The position numbers and the translations under genes are program-made. Below the pieces are notes generated by a model. It was not told the DNA's origin and searched no databases. It saw nothing but the letters and a program-made list of their open reading frames with translations. Positions 35,726 through 45,370 of a stretch of 64,000 bases of DNA are shown here, in pieces (position 1 is the stretch's first letter; each line of letters opens with the position of its first letter). The stretch is from Irineochytrium annulatum (lineage: Eukaryota; Chytridiomycota; Chytridiomycetes; Chytridiales; Chytridiaceae), in assembly GCA_027600665.1 (NCBI GenBank), contig JADGJL010000019.1:1-64000 (forward strand), in the 5' to 3' direction.

Positions 35726-35798
35726 CGTCAGAGTCGCGTTGTGAAAACGGAGCAGTCCCAAATTCTGTTGACGAGCGAGCAGACGAGGAGGGCCCGTG
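35726..35798. promoter_or_regulatory. Putative bidirectional promoter GCV1/RER1
   Basis: 73 bp lie between divergent start codons, too short for two separate promoters; no specific element recognised. Confidence 0.5.
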
Positions 35799-37008
35799 AT
35801 GGAGACCGCACCCGACAAGCCGAGCGGCGCCGCCGTCCAGATCCTGGCGCTCCAGCGGCGTTTCCAGACGATCCTGGACCAGACCACGCCGTACCACTAC
35901 CAGAGATGGGCGGCGACCGCCGGCCTGCTTCTCCTCTACTTCATACGCGTCTGGATCATCTCTGCTTACTACATCGTCACGGTGCGTGCCCTGGAGACAC
36001 CCTGGACGCGCGCATTCTGTGGAGGCGGATGATGTATGATGGGGCTGTTGCATTGTGACGATGAGGGACGAGCCGGACGGCCGGATCTTCCACGGGCGCC
36101 TGGATCGTCTCGGCTGTCCGTGGCCGGGATGGGCATCGCGGTGCTATGGTAGTCGACTGCACCGGGGGATTTTCTCTCATCGTCGAGTCGAAATGATTTG
36201 GACGAGTGGTGCATTGGACGGCGGACTGCGGCCCGTGGAGGCCCTCTTTGTATGGATGGGCGGATATGGCCAGTACTTTTTGTATGGATGTGGAACATGG
36301 CCCTACAAACGAGTTTTTCGGTCGTTTTCCCGCTGGGCTCTTACTGTCGGAAATTTCCATACCACAGTACGCTCTCGGCATCTACCTCCTAAACCTGTTC
36401 CTTGGTTTCCTCCAACCGAAATTTGACCCTGCTGCGGATCTTGACGGGGAGGACGAGGAGGACAAGGAGGCGCCTGGGCTGCCGACGCAGAACGATGACG
36501 AGTTTAAGCCCTTCATCCGGCGGCTGCCTGAATTTAAATTTTGGTTTGTATTGATTGCATCCTTCGTTCTATCAGATTCCGCGAAGCTTCGGCAGGGTGT
36601 ATTTGTTTGATATGCTGAGTTTTCTTCTTTGCCCAGGTTCTGGGCGACAAGAGGCATCGCGACGGCGCTTTTGTGCACGTTCTTCCCATTTTTGGATGTG
36701 CCCGTTTTCTGGCCAATCCTGCTGTGAGCATGGTTCTTTGTCTTCTTTTTTAAAGAGTCCCTAACGTGAAAAAAAAAATTACAGAATGTACTTCCTCGTG
36801 TTGTTCGGCATCACGATGAAGCAGCGGATTAAGCACATGATAAAATACAAGTACGTTAACATGCGTTTGTTGCACGCGATGTTCATGATTACGAGTACTA
36901 ACTATATGCTGCCCCACCAGGTACGTCCCATGGGATTTGGGGAAGAAGAGTTACGGGGGAGGTGGTGGCGGGAAGGCATCGGGCTCTCCGAACAAAAGCA
37001 AGGATTGA
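35799..37008 (+). CDS. RER1: Golgi-to-ER retrieval receptor Rer1
   Basis: Four-span early-Golgi membrane protein that returns ER membrane proteins through COPI vesicles. Exons 35799-35981, 36368-36543, 36637-36723, 36785-36850 and 36921-37008 give 199 aa. Recognisable blocks are YHYQRWAATAGLLLLYFIRV, YYIVTYALGIYLLNLFLGFL, an acidic loop, LPEFKFW, LDVPVFWPILLMYFLVLF and TMKQRIKHMIKYKYVPWDLGKKSYGG. The first intron is 386 nt, unusually long here, and contains a small direct repeat. The terminal tail is Gly/Ser/Lys-rich. Confidence 0.95.
36247..36303. repeat. Imperfect direct repeat inside RER1 intron 1
   Basis: The 12-mer tttgtatggatg occurs at 36247-36258 and 36279-36290. Each copy is followed about 10 nt later by atggcc, so a 32-nt unit seems duplicated. 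No function seen. Confidence 0.6.
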
Positions 37009-39095
37009 GTCAACATCGCGGACTATATTATACTTTCGTTTTCGTTGTCATTATCGGGTAATACACTAAATAAAGGCGTTGTTGCGCTTTGGCTCGCAAT
37101 CGGTGACGTTTTTTTGAGCAACATTTATGCTTCTGCTTCGGTACCTTTATGCCAATGTCTGTTGCATTGATTTGTGTTGCGAATTTGAGCGCTTGCTCGT
37201 CATGGAACCCGATTCGACACGACAGTTTGACTAACAGAGTTTGCAAGGAACTATCTGACGGAGAGACGGAACTAAGGTACCACTGTGCAAATTACCAATA
37301 CCCGAATTCATAGATTGAAATTCTTTGAAGTGTGCATGGATCGGGTGATGCAATTCCTTAACTAAGATGCAGGGTTGTCAGTCAACTTGCGGCGGTCAGC
37401 AGCGGACGCGTCGTTTCACATTGTTACTACATGCGGGAATCGCTATTGTTACTAAGGCAGCTAGTTGCCTTGAAGTACGGATATGTTGCACGCGGCTTCT
37501 ACATTTGGATATGTATACGAGGGTCGTTAAGAGATTCTGAAAGCAACGAAGTACTAATGAGGTAGTCGAAAATGAGTTGCCGTGTCAACATAAGTCTCCT
37601 TTGCTACAGGGATCATGAATGGAAAGCTTTTTGGACGGCAGGCAAGTATCATTTGTCGGCTGCTTTTTAACGATGTAAAAGAAATCGAGATTCGGCAGCT
37701 GTTGGCCGAATTTCATGGGAAGGTGCTAAGTTGCCGTTGTCGCTGAGGCCGCCAGATAAATCATCGTCGCTCCTCCAGACGCAAGCATATCTTACGCCGA
37801 AGAGCAGGGCAGACATGAGGACTTGATAAATGCTTCGTTGTACGTGGTATCACGACGCCATTATAGCCCGGTTTGGCCTTTCGTCGGAGCTACTACCGCG
37901 CAGTATCCTGCCTCACTCTTTCACGCCCTTCGGGCCAGAATTCTTCAATATAATGCAGTTAGTGCTTAGAATTCTGATTCCACGCCTATGCTTTCCGAAA
38001 CTTTTGTGAAGAGTATTCCGGGAGGTCAACGTGTTTACTCCTCTGTCTCGCAGTTAACGAGCTTTACCATGTGAAGGAAACGCCGGACGTTTTGGCACAC
38101 ACTGTAGCGACGTGGTGGCATTATATGATGCCTCATACAGGGAACGACGTACGCAGGAGTCGTGCTGTCATGGCGTTATGGGCAACTAACGTTTGTCTAC
38201 TTCCGAATATTGCTGGTTGATAATACGGCATGAGCGCAGAGTTGGAAAATCCCCGGCGGAGGAGACGAGCCAACGGAGAACTGTCTTCCAGCAATCCCCG
38301 GTTGGGTTTTCAAGGGCAATAATTATAACATTTGGCGGTCGTAGGGTTTTTTTTTTACAGGCAAACAGGTGAGACTGGGAAGAGTCCGCCATAAGTTACA
38401 GGATGAGAGAGATGAGCTCGTTAAACCTCGTGCGCAAATTGACGTGTTGCCAAGTGGCAGCTAGAAGAGGCGATAAAAACTTGTTTGGAGCAAAATATCT
38501 GGGGTTGGATTGCTTCTGTGTCGCCGCTGTCTTTCTGCCTTCACCTTATAAAAGTTTCCGCAACATGACGGCAACGACACGACGAAATTGCAGGTGAAAG
38601 ATCGACCACCCGCGACGAGAGTGTTGATGAAGCTTGCGTCGTTGAGCTTTAGGACAGGGTTTTGAGGAAGGTGGATGGGTTTCGTGAATGGTGACGGGGT
38701 TGATACTGCAGCATGATGTAGCTAATATTGCACGTTACGGGGAGCTCTCGCACGCAACCACGGCCAATAAAACCGGCTAATTCATTCAACGACAATGAGT
38801 GCAGCGGCCTCCCGCAGAATCCGAAATTTGCATCGTCGAAGTTGCTTGGAACTTCAATCTCCGCCCGCCCACTATCGACCAACACCCTCGCCCGCTCCGC
38901 CTACTCATCGTCAACGCCCTCCCGCCGTCAGATCTCCTCCGTTGTCCTGATGCCACAGCAACCCAAGCAGCCTCATCACCGAGGTGATGGCCCTGTTTCC
39001 TCCGTTTTCTCAATGCTTAGCCCTTGGTGGGTGCCCATGCTGCATGCAGGCCGTCGGAGCCGTCATCTGACCCATCATCGCTCTTTAGCTCCCGG
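37009..39095. other. Gene-poor stretch of about 2.1 kb
   Basis: The longest region without a supported gene in the window. Open frames are short and lack family features. The last ~350 bp (38740-39095) are GC-richer with coding-like Ser/Pro/Arg composition in more than one frame, and probably contain 5' exon(s) of the PGAMP-repeat gene. Confidence 0.5.
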
Positions 39096-39968
39096 ATGTG
39101 CATGCTCTCGAGCCCGGATATCGCCCCGCTCTCGAGCACCGACACCACGCAGGTCATCGCGGCATGCAGCACGTTGTCGCTCCACATGAACTACCTCAAC
39201 ACCTGTGCGACGAACTACGGCTGCCCAGACGCTGACGAGGTCTCGAAGCTGCCGGACGGCTGCCGCGCTTTCCTTGAGTCCGTGCCAAAATTGGATGTGC
39301 CCGAAAGCATCAAGGCTCAGGCGAAGGATGCCCTCGCCGGCCGGATTCCGGGGGCTAAGAGATCGACCGGAGGGAAGAAAGGAGGCAAGGGGAAGAAGAA
39401 GGGGAAAGCCGCCAATCCGCCGGCGGCTGGCGAACCACTGCCAAACATCCCGGGTGCAATGCCATACCATATCCCTGGTGCGATGCCGTACCAGGTTCCC
39501 GGCGCGATGCCGCACCACCAAGTCCCTGGAGCGATGCCGTACGTGCCCGGCGCCATGCCTCCCGAGAACGGTGCATACCCATACATCCCTGGAGCAATGC
39601 CACCGGGAGAAGGCCAGTACCCACCCGTCTACAGCATTCCTGGCGCGGCGCCGCCCATCTACCCGCCGCACGTCCCCGGAGCCGCGCCGCCACACGCGGG
39701 GGCACCCGGTTACCCGCCGCTGCGGCACGCGCACGTCGAGGTCCCGCAAGTGTCGCCGACGGCCTACAAGGCGGCCGTGATCACACCGGGCCCCGTAAAG
39801 GACCCGTGGAACAGGACGGATCTTCACCCAGCCGCGTTCCCGCCGCCGGATTTTGCGTCTGAGGAGCCCGGATTTTTGGAGGAACCGATCTTGTTTAGCC
39901 TAAGGATGACGGTGTGGTTCCTCGTGTTGGGGATTATGCTTGTCAAGCTTGTAGAGAAGCTGTTTTAG
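39096..39968 (+). CDS. PGAMP-repeat tail-anchored protein, unknown
   Basis: Not recognised. From the first in-frame ATG, 290 aa. Order: a Cys-containing helical start (CSTLSLHMNYLNTCATNYGC), a Lys/Gly patch (KKGGKGKKKGKA), then six PGAMP units and two PGAAP units in a Pro/Tyr-rich stretch (about residues 118-205). The C-terminus has one hydrophobic helix, TVWFLVLGIMLVKLVEKLF, ending at the stop. This predicts a tail-anchored protein with its repeats in the cytosol. The frame is open upstream to 39021 without an ATG, so a 5' exon is likely missing. Coding is supported by the regular repeat in one frame and by the terminal membrane helix. Confidence 0.65.
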   Translation: MCMLSSPDIAPLSSTDTTQVIAACSTLSLHMNYLNTCATNYGCPDADEVSKLPDGCRAFLESVPKLDVPESIKAQAKDALAGRIPGAKRSTGGKKGGKGKKKGKAANPPAAGEPLPNIPGAMPYHIPGAMPYQVPGAMPHHQVPGAMPYVPGAMPPENGAYPYIPGAMPPGEGQYPPVYSIPGAAPPIYPPHVPGAAPPHAGAPGYPPLRHAHVEVPQVSPTAYKAAVITPGPVKDPWNRTDLHPAAFPPPDFASEEPGFLEEPILFSLRMTVWFLVLGIMLVKLVEKLF

Positions 39969-40349
39969 CTGGGTTTCATACAAGGTGCGTACGGCCGGAG
40001 ATGTTCTCAAGGGTGCCAATGCAGCATTTATTTATGCAACGGAGGTAGTACATCGCGGTTGAGATTTATTAAACGCACAAAGGCGGGTCTTATTGTGATG
40101 TAAATAAATCATTGTATTCTTCTCAATGGAAATGGAATGAACTCTATTCTGTTCATTGGGCACCACCAAATATCGAGACGTGACATGATGTCGAGAGTTA
40201 TGTATTCACATAAGAACAAGGTGCTATGCGCTAAGTAACCAAACATCTAACAAATACACGTTTTCGTCACGAACAAGGGAGATATCACTATGACACTGTA
40301 ACGGAAGGAAGGAAAATGATATGCACTGCACTGCCGACTCGATCATCCA
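39969..40349. other. Intergenic, no gene seen
   Basis: A convergent gap between the repeat protein and metallothionein. Confidence 0.55.
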
Positions 40350-40683
40350 TCATCCGCACTTGCACTCCTTTCCGTCCTTAGTACACGTGCAAGAATCACC
40401 ACAGGAACACTGGATAAAAGAGTCAGCACTAAGTCCCGTGCTCACGCGATCTCGTCATGCTCACCTTGTGCTCCTTGGCGGCCGGCTTAGCGCTGGCCTT
40501 CGAGCAGCCGCAAGCGGCTCCGGACTTCGTGCAAGAGCAGGCGCCCTCGCACTGGCAAGACGGGGCGGCCTTCGGGGCCACATCCTTGACCGACGCGCCA
40601 CAGTGGCAGGCCTTGCCGGCAGCCGTGCAGGAGCAGCTGTCTCCACAACCGCAGTGGTGAGAGGCGGGGGCGGGGGCAGACAT
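40350..40683 (-). CDS. Metallothionein with three six-cysteine modules
   Basis: Small metal-binding protein (copper or zinc/cadmium storage and detoxification). Exons 40683-40465 and 40409-40350 (55-nt intron) give 92 aa with 18 Cys, no aromatic residue and two His. The Cys fall into three copies of C-x-C-x3-C-x-C-x5-C-x-C: CGCGDSCSC...CHC, CQCEGACSC...CGC and CSCGDSCTC...CKC. Ala/Lys/Ser linkers separate the modules. The third module is encoded by its own short exon, so intron retention would give a two-module form. The spacing is that of fungal Cys-x-Cys metallothioneins such as the Neurospora copper type. No Cys-rich flanking gene is seen. Confidence 0.92.
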
Positions 40684-40769
40684 GGTGTCGTGAGAGGGCG
40701 GTGGAGGTTCTCGAAGAGATTCGAAGTGGTTCAATTTTTTGTGCTGTTACGTACAATGCTTTATAATGC

Positions 40770-41826
40770 CTATTCCGAATCCGAACCATAATCCGCCATC
40801 ATCATCAACCCCTTCGCTAGCGCCTTCGTAGGCGACGGCTTCTTCACCTCCGGCTCCACCGCCTTTCGTTTCCGAACAATCCCCAAATCCTCCGCCTTCC
40901 GCTTGACTGGCTGCGTCGCCGACTTTCCAACCACAACGTTAAACGCATCCGGCTTCGCTCCGTCGTCAAGCGACACGTTGACGCCCCCAGCCGCGCCGAA
41001 ACCGGAGTCGTCCGCCAATTCTCCGTCCATTAACCGCCGGACCTGATCCCCGTCCGCGCTTTTGAACATAGCTCTCGCGACGGCCTCGTCCTCCTCCTCC
41101 TGCCTCCTCATTGCAGCCTCGGCCTTCGACTGCTTTGACGTCAAAATCCGGTCCAGCAACGCATCCGCCCCAACGCGCTCGCTCATTGCGTTCTTCGTCC
41201 GAATCTCATCCAAAGCGTCCAAAATGTCCATTTCCCGCTTCGAATCCAGCGTCCTGTTCTCGAGCGCCTTCATCGGGTTGTTCTCCTCCTCCTTTTCCTT
41301 CTCCTGCTTCAACTCCTCATCTACATCCTTCTCCTCCCGCCATGGCTCGAAGTTCCTCTGCGCGCCGTGCTCGGCCACGTAGTCCGAGTTCCGCGGGTCT
41401 GTCTTGAAGGTGATCTCGGCAGAGCATTTCGGGCAGCGAACGTAGAAGCGGAAAATCTGAATGCCAAGATATGTCTCGTTCTCGACGCGTTCCTTCCGCG
41501 CGTTGAACTTCTTTCCCTTGTAAATATACTCGCCGCAGGTCTCGCATCGCATCGAGAAGGGTGTCATGAGTCGGACTTTGTGTTGCTCATCCTTTGGCAT
41601 GCGACGCCTCGGGATCTTCGCCGGATCGAAGTCCGGCTTTTAAATACGTGCATTAGGGCGGTTAGAAAGGCGCCCGGTCATTTAAGCATAAATGCAAGTG
41701 GCTCTTACCGGAAAGTATTTGTTCTTGGATCAACATAGCGCCGACAGGCAGGGAGGATGAGAGTGAATCGTTAGCTATCATGTAGAACTAGTAGAGCTGC
41801 TTACCAAAACTTTACGCTCCGACATG
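40770..41826 (-). CDS. YJU2: Splicing factor YJU2/CWC16 (CCDC94)
   Basis: Step-one spliceosome factor of the NineTeen complex. Exons 41826-41806, 41723-41709 and 41636-40770 give 300 aa; exon 2 is a 15-nt micro-exon (NKYFP). The start [22 protein letters not shown] is diagnostic. A zinc site is formed by CETCGEYIYKGKKFNARKE and RCPKCSAEITFKTDPRN. The middle is a charged helical segment, and the C-terminus carries KRKAEDLGIVRKRK, a likely nuclear localisation signal. It lies 92 bp from a divergent truncated copy of itself. Confidence 0.95.
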
Positions 41827-41918
41827 TCTGCTGGTGGGAGGCGAGGGCCAAGGTTGAGGATTAGCTGTGAAGGCAGGCACGTTCAATGAACTTCGACAAA
41901 ATTTGACCGCCTCCACTT

Positions 41919-42260
41919 ATGCCACTCGCACGCGACAACGGACTACGCAGCTTTAAAGGCGCTCCATCTCCTCATGCTAACCCCTTCCGCGTCAATAGCA
42001 TGCCACGAACAGTTCGGCTGATTACTCCCTTCCCGATGCAATGCGAGAGCTGCGGGGAGCACATCCTCAACGGCAGGAAGCTCAACGCGCGCAAGGAGAC
42101 CGTCGAGGACGAGATGTACCTCAACATTCCAACCTTCCGCTTCTGCTTTCGCTGCGCCAAGTGCTCGACTGAGATCGCTTTCAGGACTGACGCGCGAAAT
42201 TCGAGTTATGCGCTCGAGCGTGGCGCGACGAGAACTTTTGATTATTTCGATATTCAATAA
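41919..42260 (+). CDS. Truncated YJU2 paralogue (zinc domain only)
   Basis: Intron-free frame of 113 codons. From the ATG at 42000 (codon 28) it aligns without gaps, except near the first residues, to the zinc domain of the neighbouring YJU2: VRLITPFPMQCESCGEHILNG, NARKETVEDEMYLNI, FRFCFRCAKCSTEIAFRTDARNSSYALERGA. All four zinc cysteines are kept and conservative changes dominate, so it may still be under selection. It lacks the YJU2 N-terminal NKYFPPDF segment and the whole charged C-terminal half, ending YFDIQ-stop. The first 27 codons are unrelated. It could be a functional small protein or a decaying duplicate. Confidence 0.7.
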   Translation: MPLARDNGLRSFKGAPSPHANPFRVNSMPRTVRLITPFPMQCESCGEHILNGRKLNARKETVEDEMYLNIPTFRFCFRCAKCSTEIAFRTDARNSSYALERGATRTFDYFDIQ

Positions 42261-42569
42261 TGAGAACCCGAGGACAAGGACACCGTGCAAGGCAAGTAGG
42301 AGGGTGTTGCGGAGGGGTGTTGCAAATATTGAAGAAAAGCTGCTGTATGCTCAGCTGATGTCTCGCTTGCTGATAATTCACCTAATTAGTACCTTGGGTG
42401 GATTTAATAAAAAAATTTGTATGCTAGAGCGACTGAGCACCTTGGATGCATCTTTTCTCTAAACATGCAAAACTACATTGTTGCCCGCTATTACGATTAA
42501 CACATTTTAATGTTATCGCGTCATATGTCAAAAGATGTACATGTCGTCGTTGAATGCGTGCTCTGCTAT
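42261..42569. other. Intergenic, no gene seen
   Basis: A convergent AT-rich gap. It contains no continuation of the YJU2 C-terminal half that I can recognise. Confidence 0.5.
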
Positions 42570-44190
42570 CTACTCCCAGTCCTCACCCCACCCTTCTCCC
42601 TCCCCCTCCGCGGCTGGTGCCCTTTTTTCCTCGGATGGCCGAATCGGCGCAACCTCCACCGGCGACAGCGACGACTCGCTCTTCTCTGCAGCTGGTGTTG
42701 CAGCCCCCTGCGCACTGCCGGGCCTTGACACAATCTCGTAGCCACCGTCAGACGAATCGCCGTCGCGCCTCACCAAAAGCACGCCAGCGGGCTTCGGTAG
42801 TGGTGTCGGCACCGGCGCCGTTAATGTTTCTTCGGAAGCTGCCGGCGGCGGTGCTTCAACAGCCTCGACTTCCGGCACCTCAGCAGCGGTAGTGGCCTCG
42901 TCCTCGTCCGACTCCCAAGCAACCTCCTCATCGTTTAAATTCGATTCTATACCGACGATTTAGCAAATAATAGAGCAAAATATGAATACCCATCATCAGG
43001 CGCTTTCTGGTCTCCTCCTCACGCTCGACCTCGCTGACACGGTAAAAGTATCGCAACCAGAAGTCTTCCGCAGTCACTTGTGATGGTACTATCGAAACTA
43101 TTAAGTATCAAGGGACGCCTGCAACTTCGTACCAATTCGCTGTAAAAGCTTGTCAAAATCCGAATCGTCGTCCAAAACGCGTGCGATAGTCGCGGAGTGC
43201 TCCGAGAGGTTGAAACCGAGACGATACACCATAAACCTCTCGGCACTATCCCGTTCCGAGGGCACAGCGGAAGTGATGAGGGTGAGAGGATCACGCAGGA
43301 AAGTCGAAGTGTCCTTCCGAACGGCAGCGACCGCAGCAGATTTCCGGTCATAGCTAACCGCTACCATCAGAGAGACATTCCAACTGCAATCACACTGACA
43401 TTATCTTCCGTTGTGATGCACGCGCCGGTCCGCTTTCAGGCGGCGCTATGTGAACAGCATTGCTCAAGAAGGTCGTGAGGCCCGTGCCGAACTTATCTAG
43501 CATCCCTTCCGCTCTATCCGCCAGCTCCTCAAACTTGGCCACCGCGTTCGCAATAGGAGACATCGCGTCGCCAGGCCCTCCACCCTGCTCATCCGACTCG
43601 CCCCTTGCGTCCTCCGCATCAACAACCTCGCCATCGTCCTCCTCTCCTAATATGACGCCCCTCGCTACTGAGTTGACTGTTGAGGTAATCTTTCCCACAG
43701 AGTCCACAGAGTTGGCAGCGACTACTGACACAAACTCGCTGATGTCTCTGAACAGGCAAAAATCCGTTAACGCTTGAATCAGTGCACGAGAACTACCTCT
43801 TGTAAACGTCTGCCACAATCTCCGACTGCAAAGCGGCCGGCGTCAGTTACATGCGAGAGCCTCGAATTCACTTGCCTGCTTCTTGACCGTGTCGACGATG
43901 CTGCCCCACGAGAAAGTGTTCGCGAATGACCACGTCCCCCACTCCGACGGTTTCGGCTTCGACTCGGCTGGTTGCATGGGCTGTGGCGGCTCCTCCTCTG
44001 CCAGATCGTGTTTGGGTGGCGTTGAGGCAAGGATAGGGGACGATACCCCGGCGGAGAAATCGTCGTGAGAGTCGTCGACGGCCTCCTTGGCGACCTCATT
44101 CGGCGCATCCTCATCCACGGCCGCTTCCGTGGCAGCCTCCACCGCGCCTTGCCGAAGCTCAGCTGCTGTGGGCAACGTCGAATCGTCCAT
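42570..44190 (-). CDS. BSD-domain protein (BSDC1-like)
   Basis: Exons 44190-43876, 43825-43797, 43747-43400, 43353-43133, 43088-42990 and 42946-42570 give 462 aa. The N-terminus is acidic, followed by WSFANTFSWGSIVDTVKKQSEIVADVYKRDISEFVSVV (split across the first two introns), a segment typical of the BSDC1 family. The BSD domain follows: FMVYRLGF region and RIVPSQVTAEDFWLRYFYRV, with the Phe-Trp hallmark. The C-terminus is acidic and Pro/Ala-rich, ending GWGEDWE. The function of these proteins is poorly known. Intron 1 uses a GC donor (CAG|GCAAGT). Intron 4 has two in-frame acceptors nine nt apart (35 or 44 nt). Head-to-head with the E2 gene, 42 bp between starts. Confidence 0.88.
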
Positions 44191-44232
44191 TTTTTCGGTT
44201 CATCAGCGCGGCTTCACCAACCCCCTCTCGCG
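44191..44232. promoter_or_regulatory. Putative bidirectional promoter BSD/UBC1
   Basis: 42 bp between divergent start codons. The two transcripts must overlap or have minimal 5' UTRs. No element recognised. Confidence 0.5.
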
Positions 44233-45186
<954 letters not shown>

Positions 45187-45370
45187 TATCAAAAGCATTT
45201 CGACACTTTATTATCAATTGAACTTTGACATTGTCGCCTTCCTTCACCAAGGATATTGCGTCCAGGGGCGCTGTTCTCTTGATCAGCACCCAATCCGTTG
45301 TCCAGGCTTACTTAGGGTGGCGTGTGTAGTAACATATTTGTTGAGATGCAACAGCAGATTTACAAAGAAA

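Noticed and set aside
36018..36040. Box-C-like gatgatgtatgatgg in RER1 intron 1
   Set aside because: No CTGA box D follows in the intron, so a C/D snoRNA is not supported.
39075..39827. 250-codon minus-strand frame opposite the PGAMP gene
   Set aside because: Arg/His-rich mirror of the Pro/Gly repeat; the regular PGAMP repeat exists only on the plus strand.
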